From: Bathynomus jamesi
Lineage: Eukaryota > Arthropoda > Malacostraca > Isopoda > Cirolanidae
DNA: 64,000 bases
Assembly: GCA_023014485.1 (NCBI GenBank)
Contig: JAJOZX010001738.1
Span: forward strand, 310,001-374,000
Reading direction: 5' to 3'
Positions 21,914 through 33,078 of this stretch are shown here, piece after piece (the first letter of the stretch is position 1; every line of letters starts with the position of its first letter). The notes beneath the pieces are model-generated. The model was not told the DNA's origin and searched no databases. It saw only the letters and a program-made list of their open reading frames with translations. Made by a program: the position numbers and the translations under genes.

Positions 21914-22972
21914 ATAATTAATTCTTAAACTCTTTGATGCTATAAACAGTTATTAAAAATATTGTAAAGAATAGTGACCTACAGTAATAAAAGTATGAAA
22001 CTATATTATTAAAATTATTAATTTATAAGTCTTATGAACTGCTTTTGTCATGAAATGTTAAGTTTCTTTGGTCTCGTAATAATTTTTGTGATAAGAACAC
22101 CAAAATCATTTGAAGTCACTGAAAAAAAGTGTTTAAGCCACGATAAAATGTTCACCACCCGGAACACGGAGGATTACGAAGTATCCTATTATTGATTTGT
22201 TAAATAATACATTCCCCCCCCCAACAACAACCCAATCTTAATCCAGACTTCAATTACTAGCTCAATTATTACTGGAACTAAATTTATCCTTTTGACCATC
22301 TCCAATGCCCCTACACCAAGATTTCCCAAGGGTTTTCTTCAACCTGCGAAACGCGAGAATTTCCATTTCTCTATTCATCGAAGCGCTTTTGCGTAACGAA
22401 CCTATATATATATATAAACGTGTATCAAGTCGGAATAAGTTATATTCTTTTAAGATCTACGCCACGCCAAACTCTAAAAGTCCAGTTATTACGAAGAACT
22501 GTCTCGTAACCAGTTGGTCAAAATATAACAAATGTTTAAATTCGACGTACAACCTATGCATTGCGTAATTCATTATTATTTTAGACCAAAGAACTCACTA
22601 CAATTGGAATATAAACGTTGTCCTTCAAAACACTTTAATTTTCTAGCGCAATTTTTCTCGAAAATACACGATTGAAGTTAACCATGCCCGTAACTGTAAA
22701 TGGCTGATTAACTCACGTCCCAAATACGATTTGGATTTCATTCACGATGGTTTCTGAGAAAAATATAATCAGTTATCATTTAGCAGAGGGTAACCAGCCC
22801 AACTGAAGCCATAACTCGGCAATGAAATATAATGGACATGAAACGTCAACCTTTGAGTATTATACACAAATACGTTCTTCTATTGAATAGAAGGCTATTT
22901 ATTCCTTTACTTATACGCTTAGTTTTGCTAAAGCGTTTTCTTTATTTCGACACGGAGAGTCGCGAGAGTGTT
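21914..22972. other. No gene seen
   Basis: AT-rich sequence beyond the transposon; short frames only, none with splice support or recognisable motifs. Confidence 0.4.
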
Positions 22973-22980
22973 GGAATGAC

Positions 22981-23169
22981 GGCTAATATTAAGTTTCGGG
23001 AACGCCAGATTTCGGGGATCCGCTCGTTTCATACTTCGGACCAATCAGGGTGACTCTTACATCCGAGTTAGGTAGTCGTTCTAGGTTGGTTAGTTATTTC
23101 CTTCGTCACCAGCTTTCGGTCAATCAGTGGTCCAAAAAAACCGGGTATCCCCGAAACTTAATATTTACG
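22981..23169. mobile_element. MITE with 8-bp target duplication
   Basis: Left end GGCTAATATTAAGTTTCGGG; right end, reverse-complemented, CGTAAATATTAAGTTTCGGG. An exact 8-bp duplication GGAATGAC sits at 22973-22980 and 23170-23177. 189 bp, no open frame, and it lacks the palindromic module of the other GG-type MITEs. Confidence 0.75.
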
Positions 23170-23623
23170 GGAATGACCTCTGCAGTGTAAATATCCCTCA
23201 TAATTACGATACTGTACTAGGAAGTCACAGCATTTGGTGATAAAAAATCGTAAAACCAATGGGAATGTCGCGATTGTAATTTTCTGTTAATCACTTCTAA
23301 AAAGGTCACACTTTAGAAGTGTGTGAGAAAAAAAATTGAAACGAGACTAAATCTGATATATGAAGTGACGACATTATGTATGTCTGTAGGTCACGCGAGG
23401 AATTGCTTAAATATCTAAAATTGTAACTTAATTTCGTTTTACATAAAATATTAACAAAAAGTATACGTAAAAAATAAGTAAGATTTTAAAGGAAAAATCT
23501 ATAAAGAAAAAAAGGTTAACTTTACAAAAATTCAATGAAGCGTCTTTGACTCTTTGTGATTTAGAAATCTACATTTGAGTATTAGTATACAGTATATGAG
23601 AAAACATTATTTAGCGATTAATG

Positions 23624-24059
23624 GGTGCTACTGTAGTATGCGGTCTACCGTTAAGTTTCTACTGTAGTATGCGGTCTACCGTTAAGTTTCTACTGTAGTA
23701 TGCGGTCTACCGTTAAGTTTCTACTGTAGTATGCGGTCTACCGTTCAAAATATTTAAAAGGAATTGAAAATGAATTGAAAGGAATTATAATTTAATTTAC
23801 ACAATTAAGGAATTATTAAAGAAGTTAAACATACTACTACCGCATACTTAACGGTAGACCGCATACTACAGTACGCCCTTGATGATTGGTTAGGTTAAGT
23901 CGTGATATTTCGTTAGTTTTAACGAAAATATCACGACTTAACCTAACCAATCGTCAAGGGCGTACAATTAACCTAATAATAAAATAATAAGAAGATAAGA
24001 AGCTATAATTAAAAGGTAGACCGCCGAATCATAGGTAGACCGCATACTACAGTAGCACC
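23624..24059. mobile_element. Palindromic MITE with tandemly amplified end
   Basis: Ends GGTGCTACTGTAGTATGCGG and its complement. An exact 8-bp duplication GATTAATG sits at 23616-23623 and 24060-24067. The first ~31 bp of the end (CTACTGTAGTATGCGGTCTA, then CCGTTAAGTTT) is repeated four times head to tail on the left. The inner part holds the AACGAAAATATCACGAC inverted module with CAATCGTCAAGGGCGTA. Shares AAGCTATAATTAAAAGG with the element at 3068. Confidence 0.85.
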
Positions 24060-24127
24060 GATTAATGCAGGGGCGCTCAGACCAGAGTTGCCACTCCAAA
24101 AATTTAAAATAAAGCCGTATTGTTTTC

Positions 24128-24150
24128 GAGAGAGAGAGAGAGAGAGAGAG
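24128..24150. repeat. (GA)n microsatellite
   Basis: About 11 GA units directly before repeat family B copy 3. Confidence 0.9.
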
Positions 24151-24425
24151 TTACAAGGACAAGAGGAAGCCTCAAAGACCTTTCGGTCCACTCTGGGAGG
24201 TTCCTGTTATTAAAAGTTTATTTTTCTTTCAACTATCCTAGCAGTAGTAGAAAACTGGATAGAAAAGTAGAAGGCTCTCTCCCCACCCTCCGCTCCCTCC
24301 CTGCCAGAGGCAGGTACGGAAAAAGGTTGAAGAAAATACCTTGGCCCTGGAAAAGCAGCCAAGGAAATTTTACAGGAAAGTGGAGAATATGTAAATAGCT
24401 CTATATTTAGCTTGCTCACAGAGAC
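24150..24425 (+). repeat. Dispersed repeat family B, copy 3 (partial)
   Basis: GTTACAAGGACAAGAGGAAGC, CAAAGACCTTTCGGTCCACTC, CCAGAGGCAGGTACGG and AGGTTGAAGAAAATACC in the same order as copies 1 and 2; truncated at the right. Confidence 0.7.
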
Positions 24426-24468
24426 ACCGTGCAAGCGAACTCCTGCAGAGTTTTGTTATGTTTTAATC

Positions 24469-25910
24469 TTAAACTATGAAAGTATTCAGTACTTTGTTTA
24501 GCCTATGTTTAAACACATTTACACTTTGACTGGAAACAACCTCTGAGGGAAGTTGGTTCCAGATATTAACTATTTTATAGGAAAAGAAATTTCCGCAGAC
24601 AGAGGTCCTAAATGTCTTTAGTTCCAGTTTAAACCCATTATTTCTTGTCGGATTGGCATTAAGTGAGAATAAGTTTCTGTAATCTACCCTGTCTATTCCT
24701 TTGAGCATCTTGAAGACTTGAATAAGCTGACCCCGCAACCTCCTCGTCTCTAAGCTAAACAGATTTAGGCGCTCCAATCTCCGTTGGTAGCTTTGCATTC
24801 TCATTGAAGGGATCAATTTTGTAGCCCTTGCTTGTACTCTTTCTAACCTTTCTATGTCCTTCCTGAGGGATGGAGACCAAAACTGCGCACAGTATTCCAG
24901 TTGAGGTCTGACTAGAGAATTATAAAGACACATTACAGTCTCCTTGTTCCGAAACTGGAACTGTCTTTTAATATAACCTAATAATTTTAAGGCCCTCTTT
25001 TCGACTTCTGCACAGTGCTTCGACGGTTTCAGATCGTTGCTGATATAGACTCCTAAGTCTTTCTCTAGATCGGTCTCAGTCAAGTTCCTTCCCAAGAGAG
25101 AGTAATCGGTCTTCGAGTTTTTATAACCTATGTGCATTACCTTACATTTGTCCAAGTTGAATGGCATCTGCCAAGTAGCAGACCATTCGCCCAACCTGTC
25201 AAGATCATTCTGAAGCGTTCTTACGCCCTCCTCAGTACCTACACTACTTCCTAATTTCGTATCGTCTGCAAATTTGGAGATTGCACTTAGAAGCCCGACG
25301 TCTATATCGTTAATATAGATGATAAAAAGTAAAGGACCCAGAACAGAACCCTGTGGGACACCACTGGTGACGGGCGCCCACTCCGAAGCCACTCCATTTA
25401 TTACCACTCTCTGCTTTCTATCTTTTAACCAATCCTCAATCCAGTTGGAAACGAGCCCGGTGATTCCTAGTCCTTTGACTTTAGCTATCAATCTAGCGTG
25501 AGGGACTTTGTCAAAGGCTTTTTGAAAGTCGAGATACACTATATCTATTGCCCTACTTGCATCGTACAGTGTATGCATATTATGGAAAAACTCTAACAGG
25601 TTTGTCAGACAGGATCTATGTCGCCTAAATCCATGTTGAGAATAAAAAATTAGATTGTTAGATTCAAGGTGATACACAATACGTTTTGTAATGATGGATT
25701 CCAACAGTTTGCCGACAACTGATGTTAAACTGATCGGGCGATAATTACAAGGATTTTCCCTATCACCCTTTTTAAAGATTGGTGTTACATTTGCTAACTT
25801 CCAGTCGGTTAGAACTTTCCCTAACTCGATTGATTGTTTGAATATGGTTACTAAGTCGTCAACAACATTGTGGCTAACCTCTTTTAATACCTTGGAAGAA
25901 ATAAGTCGGG
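24469..25910 (-). pseudogene. LINE ORF2 reverse transcriptase core
   Basis: A 411-residue open frame (25704 to 24469) that continues upstream without stop as NVTPIFKKGDRENPCNYRPI. RT motifs in order: QHGFRRHRSC, YLDFQKAFDKVPHARL (catalytic Asp), GVPQGSVLGPLLFIIYINDI, and an intact FADDTKL catalytic box. The thumb and C-terminal region include RPQLEYCAQFWSPSLRKD and end at NTFIV. A frameshift near 25905 follows SPGPD and another lies near 26030, so the full ORF is broken although the polymerase core is intact. It copies RNA into DNA at the target site in live relatives. CR1/jockey-group assignment is from overall motif style. Confidence 0.85.
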
Positions 25911-26078
25911 GCCAGGTGATTTGTATTTGTTCATCTTATCAATTAATTGCTGTACCTCATTTCTCGTAAAACTTATGGTCTCTACGGGATGGTCACCGTC
26001 ATATGTAATCCGAGGACTTGGCACTTCTATTGTCTTCCTCCGTGAAGACTGTAACGAAGAACTCGTTTAACATATTAG

Positions 26079-27040
26079 CAAAGCTGGGCACAAACCGTTA
26101 ATCCGTTAATCGTTAATTAACGAAGTTAACTTTTTCGTTAACGATTTAACTTTTAAGTTAACTTTGAAAATCATTATCGGACTAATTAACTTCCGTTACA
26201 TTTAACTTCCGTTAACTCAAGTCCGTTAACCCAAAAAATTCATAAATAAACGTTTAAAAGTTTCTATTATTTTCAGTGCTGAGCAGGTGCGCAGACATCG
26301 ACAAAAGGTTTGGGCCCCTCCTGGAGGATGACGAATGCCAGCTGGCTGCTGCCTTCCATCCCAGGTTTCGCCTCATCTGGTTGGACAAGTATGACAACAC
26401 CAAGGTCGCCAGGGTGAGGAAAAGCATGGAGGGTACAGTCGAGGAGGCCATGAAGCAGCAGTCCAACGAAGTGGGCAGCAACAGTGGAGGCAGCAACAAC
26501 GAGGAGGAGGAGGAGGATGACTGCTTCAGTGCTGTCATCCAGACAAAAGAGAGCAGCAGAAGCCACAGGTTACTCAAGGGCAAGGCCCAGAACTTGGTCA
26601 AGACCTGGCTGGAGACTAACTCCAAGGACTTGCTGACAGATGCTGCCTTCTTGGGTGAGCAAGTGTTGGTGGACTTGTTCATCAAGTTCAACACAGCCAT
26701 CCCCTCCAGTGCTGCAGTGGAGCGTTTGTTCTCTATGGGCAAGGACATCCTGAGGGCCAAGAGATCATCCCTGTCTGATGAAAACTTTGATATGCTAATT
26801 TTCATGAAGGGCAACATGCATCTCATGGACAAAATGGAGAACGAGAAGAAGAGGGAAAATTAAATTATATATATTGTGTTTTTCATTTTTTTTATAATAA
26901 AAGTTAACGTTAACGGTTTATCGGTAACTTCCGTTACATGTTTAACGAATTAACGGATTAACGGTTAACGAAGTTAACTTGTTGGTTAACGGATTAGCGG
27001 TTAACGAAGTTAACTTTTTGGTTAACGGTGCCCACCACTG
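26079..27040 (+). mobile_element. hAT element inserted in LINE
   Basis: Ends CAAAGCTGGGCAC and (reverse-complemented right end) CAGTGGTGGGCAC. The exact 8-bp target duplication CATATTAG sits at 26071-26078 and 27041-27048. Subterminal regions are packed with GTTAACG/TTAACGAAG repeats on both sides. 962 bp; carries only the C-terminal part of a transposase. Confidence 0.9.
26276..26863 (+). pseudogene. hAT transposase, C-terminal fragment with dimerisation domain
   Basis: The frame is open for ~195 residues. It begins mid-protein (LSRCADIDKRFGPLLEDDE), passes through an acidic, Asn/Ser/Glu-rich insert (GGSNNEEEEEDD) and ends with the hAT family C-terminal dimerisation motif: FNTAIPSSAAVERLFSMGKD, then ILRAKRSSLSDENFDMLIF. 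The N-terminal BED finger and the first catalytic Asp residues are missing, so it cannot act alone. The base composition is distinctly GC-richer than its own flanks. The first Met is probably not a real start. Confidence 0.85.
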
Positions 27041-27407
27041 CATATTAGCTATATCTTTATCACCGAATTTCAGTACGCCATTTCTATCTTTTAAGGGGCC
27101 TACAGAATTTTTAATTGGCTTTCTGCTATTAACATGGGCAAAAAATTCTTTAGGGTCAACTTTACAGTGAGGCAACTCTAGCTTCTTCATCACGTTTGGC
27201 TGATCTAATTAAGGACTTAACCCTCCTACGTAGTTTATATAGTTTTCTGAATTAGTGTGGTTGAAATGCGACTTAGTAGTTTGTAGGCTCTATTTCTTCC
27301 CGTAATAGCCCTCCTAATTTCGTTGTTAAACCATTTCGGTGACTTTGTTGACAAGGAAACCATTTTAGTGGGTATAAAAGTGTTCTGTAATATTCTAAAT
27401 TGATCCC

Positions 27408-27520
<113 letters not shown>

Positions 27521-27557
27521 GATGAATTTCACAATAAAACACGTGAAATGAATGAAT

Positions 27558-27800
<243 letters not shown>

Positions 27801-28163
27801 ACATTACAGAAGCTGTCATGTTAGAACTCATAAGTGAAGTTTGTTTTTTTATAAATTGCCTACGAACAGGCCAAATGAAATTGAAGGTAAAATAATTTCA
27901 GCATATCTTTGCTTTATATTTGTATATTTATCTGTTCTTATAAAGACTTCTAATTGCTTTAAATCTGGTCATATGTCTAGTTAATTCTACGAAAAATATT
28001 AAAGTTCTTATTACATCTAAAGAGTGGGTACCATTCAAAATTACTGAAAAATAAAGGGAGCAAATTTCGTAATAAACAAATCAAAATGTGTAGCGTACAT
28101 ATAAAGCCAGAAAGTATTTAATTTAACTTCTCCTATAAATGTGATTTGATCAGGAAAAGTAAG

Positions 28164-28366
28164 GGATCAAATGTAGAATTCGGACCCCAGCCTTCTTTAG
28201 TTAGCTTTATAAGGCTAACTAACGAAAATATCACAACCTAACCTAACCAATCGTTAGGTTAACTGTACGCCCTTGACGATTGGTTAGGTTAGGTCATGAT
28301 ATTTTCGTTAGTTAGCCTTATGAAGCTAACTAAAGAAGGCTGGGGTCCGAATTCTACATTTGATCC
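28164..28366. mobile_element. Palindromic MITE, GGATCAAATG-type ends
   Basis: Long inverted ends (GGATCAAATGTAGAATTCGG, then ACCCCAGCCTTC, then TTTAGTTAGC). Exact 8-bp duplication AAAGTAAG at 28156-28163 and 28367-28374. Central module TTAGTTAGCCTTATGAAGC and CAATCGTTAGG shared with other elements. Confidence 0.85.
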
Positions 28367-28513
28367 AAAGTAAGTAACATTTATTCAGAGGAATTAGTCT
28401 CTGGAATTAAGTTATAAAAAATGTCAAATATTACATGTCAAATATTTACAATCTTCGGAATAAGCAGAAGTGTGTAAGCTAAAGTTTTCTTGAAAATATA
28501 TATTGAGTATCTG

Positions 28514-28749
28514 GGATCACCTGAAGATCAGGGCCCCCAGCCTTCGTTAGTTAGCCTTATAAGGCTAACTACTAAAAATATCACGACTTAACCTAACCAA
28601 TCGTCAAGGGCGTACAGTTGACCTAACGATTGGTTAGGTTAAGTCGTGATATTTTCGTTAGTTAGCCTTATAAGGCTAACTAACGAAAATGTATTTCGCA
28701 TAATAAGGCTAACTAACGAAGGCTGGGGGCCCTGATCTTCAGGTGATCC
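28514..28749. mobile_element. Palindromic MITE, GGATCACC-type ends
   Basis: Ends GGATCACCTGAAGATCAGGG, then CCCCCAGCCTTCG and the complement. Exact 8-bp duplication AGTATCTG at 28506-28513 and 28750-28757. Three copies of the TTAGTTAGCCTTATAAGG unit and two inverted GATTGGTTAGGTTAAGTCG units inside. Confidence 0.88.
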
Positions 28750-29169
28750 AGTATCTGAAATTAACAAAATATATACCATCAAGTTTCACTGAAAACAAAA
28801 CATACACTTTTTGGATGGAATTGACAAACCAGATAACCTTCAGCTTATGGAAACAAAACATTTATATTCTTTGGAATAAACAAAATTCTAAGTTAAAACC
28901 TTTTAAAATTCTCCAAACCAAATAAAGCTGTTTTAAAGCCATTTTTGTCATTTTCAAAATTTAAAACTATTTAAAGCTTTTAAAGCCATAGTGGCAACCC
29001 TGGTTCAGACTTTAGGTAACTAAGAGCTACTTTTGCCAGCCTTATCCTAACGCGATCTACCACCACTGAAATTGACAAAAAAAATTTTTGCACACCAATA
29101 TATTTTCTTTATTCATGCAAAATACATTTATTTAATTATGGAATGATAAGATATTCTTTGGTTCTTACA

Positions 29170-30600
29170 TTATCAAATAGGCGTAGATGATTTGCGCTGC
29201 ATGCCGTCAGCAAGCTGTGCAAAGTTTGGATTATAGTTGCTGACTACGAGCCTTAAGCAGACGTCCAGATGTTTATCTGTTAGAGTGGACCAGTACTTGG
29301 ACTTGATTATCTTCATGTTTGACAACGCTGATTCACGGAGGTACGTGGAACCAAAAAAAGGTGTAAAATACTTTTTCTCAAATTTGAATATTTTTCCTTC
29401 ACGAGAAGATTCCAAAAATTTTTATCGGATGTCCTCGATTTGATTTGAAGGTCGCTTTGCAGTGTTAAAATTTCACTTTCGATGTAAGATTGCCATTTTT
29501 AATGCAATTTCTTCAACATCTACGTCTGCATCAAACGGAAAACATAAATCTTGCTACAGGTTCTAGCATCGCGAAGTCTTGGAAGTGCCTCTCAAACTCT
29601 GTGATGAGGCTGTTCACCCGTTCCACATATCGATCACTGTCAAAATTTGTAGGTTCTCTTTCCTCCCTTTCTAGCTCTGACATCATATTTGGGAAATTTT
29701 CCCCTACTAAACCATCTTACATCAGTGTCCAGCAAAAGGTCTGTGTGTTCGGCTTCACTTTCTTCTAGTTGAGAGTAAAAGAGGTGCCTCTGCAGACTTC
29801 TTGTCCAAACAGAACATAGGATCCTGAGCCCAATATCCATGACTTCTTTCATATTCAACATTTTACTATACAGTATTGTCAGAGAGTAACGAAACCACAA
29901 GTATGGCCAGTTATGGCCGGAGCTCCGTCGGTGGTAATAGACAAGTTTTGTTAACGGGTAACCGAGTGTCATTAACATGGTCTTTGAACGCCTGGAAAAT
30001 GTCCTCTCCTTGAGTTTTTCCCTTCAACGGTATGATCTTGAACAATTCATACTTAACAGTCCATTTTTATATACCATTCTTATGAAAATGCACAGCTGGG
30101 ATGTGTCAATAGCATTTGTCAATTCATCAAATTGAAGTGAAAAGAAGATACGCTCATTTATATCTTTATCCATCACTTCTAAACGTAGCATAAAAGTGTC
30201 CGGAGAGCTAAATTTCCCTAATAGCTGAAATTATTTCAGATTTCTTTTTTAAATTATCAAACAGCGAGTCTACTGCCTCCAAAAATACATCTTTTACCAT
30301 GTCGCCATCCTCGAACGGTTTCTCGTGCTCAGCTAACACGCGACTCATCCGGAAGGATGTAACTGCGGCTGACTTTGATTTCTCGATGGGTCCATAAATA
30401 GGGATTGTTGGACAGCGAGTTAAGACTTCAGTTCCTTCATCTTCGTCTTGCGCGGTTCACTTTTGGCTGGAAAGTCGCTCTCATATTTCTTATGAACAGT
30501 TTTGAAATGCCTCTGAACATTTCCCTTCTTAGAAAGAGCTACGGTCGAATGGCAGATCAAACACAGGCACTTTGAATTCACCCTTGTGAAAAAAAATACT
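29170..30600 (-). pseudogene. Decayed ZBED/SCAND3-type hAT transposase
   Basis: Many short minus-strand frames align in order with the hAT-derived family that includes ZBED5, SCAND3 and FAM200. At the N-terminal side (about 30590-30450) is a BED-like finger, CLCLICHSTVALSKKGNVQR followed by HFKTVHKKYESDFP. Next come FRMSRVLAEHEKPFEDGDMV and then EVMDIGLRILCSVWTRSLQR with DLLLDTDVRWFSRGKF (about 29860-29690). The C-terminal signature SNMKIIKSKYWSTLTDKHL lies at 29330-29250. Stops and frameshifts separate these, so it is dead. No convincing terminal repeats were found. Confidence 0.75.
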
Positions 30601-31424
30601 CTTCCTACCAGTGATTGTGAAAATAAGATGATTTTGTTTTTTTGTTGCTTGGTCCAGCACTAATGATTAGCTCTCCACTAAAATTTTAATTGAAAAATTC
30701 ACTGGAAACCTACGTTTGGAGTAATTTTTCCAATAAAAGTTCAGAATTTTAGAAATTTAGTACACTCGCATGAGCTACTTTTCTTTGTAACAACCTTCAG
30801 GCTCCCGACTACTCTCCAGTAACGGCTGTCAGTTCGCGGAATGATTGCGGTGTTGCCAAGTTTGACATGTCCGTTACCCACATCGCGTAAAACCGACAAT
30901 TTGTTAGAAGAAAGCGAGTACTGCCAGGTAGAGTCTGAACAAAATCAGTGCATAATTATTAAAAAAAAAAAAAATAAACGGACGAGTAAAAACAAGTGTA
31001 GAGTGTATGGGCAATAAAAAAAGGACGGCTTCAGGAATAAGAATACAAACGGGTTACGAGTGCGAGCAATGCGATTTTTCTCTCTGTCGCTACCTAGAGA
31101 GGTGTCAACCCTAGGTTACCATATGGTAAGTTTTAAAAATTTCCGCCGTCTACTTGAAACGAGTTATCAATCCAGAAACGGGCCTTTAAATCTGATATTC
31201 ACTCTGAACCGTATTAATTTTTTTTTTTAACCTTTAAAATAGTTTGGCATAAAAATTACTGTATGTTTATATCCAAATGAAACCAATTTTAAAATTAATA
31301 GATAGATAGATAATAATAAATAAAAAAAAAATAAATATATATATATATATATCAGGTCATCCCATAAGTAATGTCGTTTTTTAGATCGGAATTTGAAGGA
31401 CAAAAAAAATTCAACTGAAACTTT

Positions 31425-31920
31425 TTAATCTAGTATATATTTTCCATCGGAATCAATGACACTCTGCCAACGTCCTACAAGCTTTTCAATGCCATGTTTA
31501 TAAAATTCAGGCGGTTGTTGACAGTAGACTTGAGCGGTGATTGTTTGGTTGTGTGGTAAGGTTTCAAAGTGTATTACACCACCTTTATCCCACCAAACAC
31601 TAAGCAACACCTTCCGAGGGTGAAGATTTGGTTTTGGCTGTGGTGTCGCTGGTTCTCCGGCACAAACCCACTGTCGACGGCGTTTAACATTCTGGTACAG
31701 TATCCACTTTTCATCACCAGTCACTAAACGGTGCAAAAACGGATCTTGGAGTTCACCGGAATGAAGAGCTGTGCTAATGTTTACCCGCACCCTCAGATTG
31801 TCGACCGACAATTCACGTGGCACCCATTTTCCTAACTTAGGCACTTTCCCGAGTTGTTGCAAATGTCGATGGATGGTGGACGGGGATGAATTGAGTTTCT
31901 GGGCCAATTCTTCGACAGTT
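31425..31920 (-). pseudogene. mariner transposase, C-terminal part lacking the third catalytic Asp
   Basis: Resumes TVEELAQKLNSSPSTIHRHL. It contains the first catalytic Asp in VTGDEKWILYQNVKRR and the second in SVWWDKGGVIHFE. After AQVYCQQ it jumps to PPEFYKHGIEKLVGRW and the normal C-terminus GKYILD. The usual HDNARPH...SPDLAPSD segment with the third catalytic Asp is absent, so this transposase would be catalytically dead even without the insertion. Confidence 0.85.
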
Positions 31921-32039
31921 TGAGAATAAAAACCCACTCTAATAGACAGAGTTTATTTCCACGACAGTTTCGACGCCCACTGGCATCCTCCTCGGGTGGA
32001 TACAGAAACACAAATGAAACAAAACAAGAGGGAAAAACA

Positions 32040-32740
32040 GTTCAGGGATCGACCGTTAAGAAATTCGCACCTAGGTTGGATTCCATTCTCTCGAGACAGG
32101 AGGGGCATTTTCATTAAGTACATTCGCACAAATTTTAAAACTATCTTCCTGTTCTAAACATACAGATTCTATTATTTTTACATAATTATTACATTTATAA
32201 TTAAATTTATATTGCATAATTATTAATTACAGAAATTATAAATTTATTATTACATTGGTTATTACATTGTTGTTTATTATACAGAAATTATAAACCGAAA
32301 AACGAATGAAAAAAGGCGATTAGGAAATAATCCAGAGACCATTGAGAAATTCGCACCTAGGTTAGATATCGTTCTCCCGAAACCAGAAGGGCATTTTATT
32401 ACAGGGTCAGCTTATAACTACATTTCCACAAATTAAAAATATCTTCTTGTTCTATACATACAGATCCTAATGTTTTGACATAATTACTGCATATATTTAT
32501 TTCCACATTAATTACTTCCATTATTACATTTACTAAAAGCGAGTAAGGAAACATTCCAATCCAGAGACATTTAAGAAATTCACACTTAGGTTCGAACACG
32601 TTCCCACGACTCCGTAAGGGATTTATTGACCAAGAATCTCATTAAAGGGTCTAACTTATAAGTACCTTCGCACAAATTAAAATTATCTACTTTTTCTATA
32701 CACACAGATTCTATTATTTTTCTTTTGACATAATTATTAC
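32040..32740 (-). repeat. Three degenerate tandem copies of the Penelope-like 3' region
   Basis: Blocks at about 32060-32200, 32345-32500 and 32578-32735 share CGCACCTAGGTT, a (A/G)AAGGGCATTT or equivalent, TTCGCACAAATT, ATCTTC(C/T)TGTTCTA and CATACAGATTCTA in the same order. Only the right-most is in frame with the endonuclease. Confidence 0.7.
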
Positions 32741-32951
32741 ATTTATAAAGTACCTTACTTGATTCCCAATCTATAGCATGATTATTTTGGCTAGCGTGAT
32801 AAAAAATGGCATTATTAGTATTACAACTTCTGAAGGCATATTTGTGTTCTTTGATACGGGTTTCAATATTTCTTCCAGTTTCTCCCACGTATACTAAATC
32901 ACAACTTTTACAGGGAATGCTGTAGACACAGGCTTGTGTTTCTGTATCCAC
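32586..32951 (-). CDS. GIY-YIG endonuclease domain of a Penelope-like element (fragment)
   Basis: The 121-residue frame starts (GTG/ATG uncertain) at VDTETQACVYSIPCKSCDL. It shows the GIY-YIG module: VYSIPCKSC...LVYVGETGR with the catalytic Arg in the ETGRNIETRIKEHK helix, then NNAIFYHASQNNHAIDW and a C-terminal RFLVNKSLTESW. In Penelope-like elements this domain follows the reverse transcriptase and nicks target DNA. Here the RT is missing and the frame opens within the terminal repeat, so it is a 5'-truncated copy. It is on the same strand as the host mariner transposase. Confidence 0.85.
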   Translation of the reverse strand: MDTETQACVYSIPCKSCDLVYVGETGRNIETRIKEHKYAFRSCNTNNAIFYHASQNNHAIDWESSKVLYKCNNYVKRKIIESVCIEKVDNFNLCEGTYKLDPLMRFLVNKSLTESWERVRT

Positions 32952-33078
32952 CCGAGGAGGATGCCAGTGGGCGTCGAAACTGTCGTGGAAATAAACTCTG
33001 TCTATTAGAGTGGGTTTTTATTCTCATATTTTGACCTTCACGTAAAAAAGTGAAGTTTTTTGCATTTCTTCGACAGTT

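Larger units (their letters stand above)
24440..27400 (-). mobile_element. 5'-truncated CR1/jockey-like LINE, split by an hAT element
   Basis: Minus-strand non-LTR element. Its ORF2 runs from about 27370 down to 24469, interrupted at 26079-27040 by an hAT insertion with an 8-bp target duplication. The upstream end stops at a (GA)n(TA)n tract at 27413, so the endonuclease region is missing. Readable order: SPKWFNNEIRRAITGRNRAY, KEFFAHVNSRKPIKNS, then after the insertion NMLNEFFVTVFTEED, NKYKSPGPD and the RT core. Confidence 0.8.
31921..33065 (-). mobile_element. Truncated Penelope-like element inserted in mariner
   Basis: Target duplication TTCTTCGACAGTT at 31908-31920 and 33066-33078. The insert is bounded by 88-bp inverted arms (31921-32008 and 32939-33026) that appear identical; a further ~39 bp on the right includes a small CTTCAC...GTGAAG hairpin. 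Inside is a GIY-YIG endonuclease frame and three tandem degenerate copies of its 3' region, but no reverse transcriptase. Inverted terminal copies and GIY-YIG are hallmarks of Penelope-like elements. Confidence 0.85.

Noticed and set aside
26273..26832. Minus-strand frames opposite the hAT transposase
   Set aside because: Shadows of the plus-strand coding sequence, which carries the clear hAT dimerisation motif.
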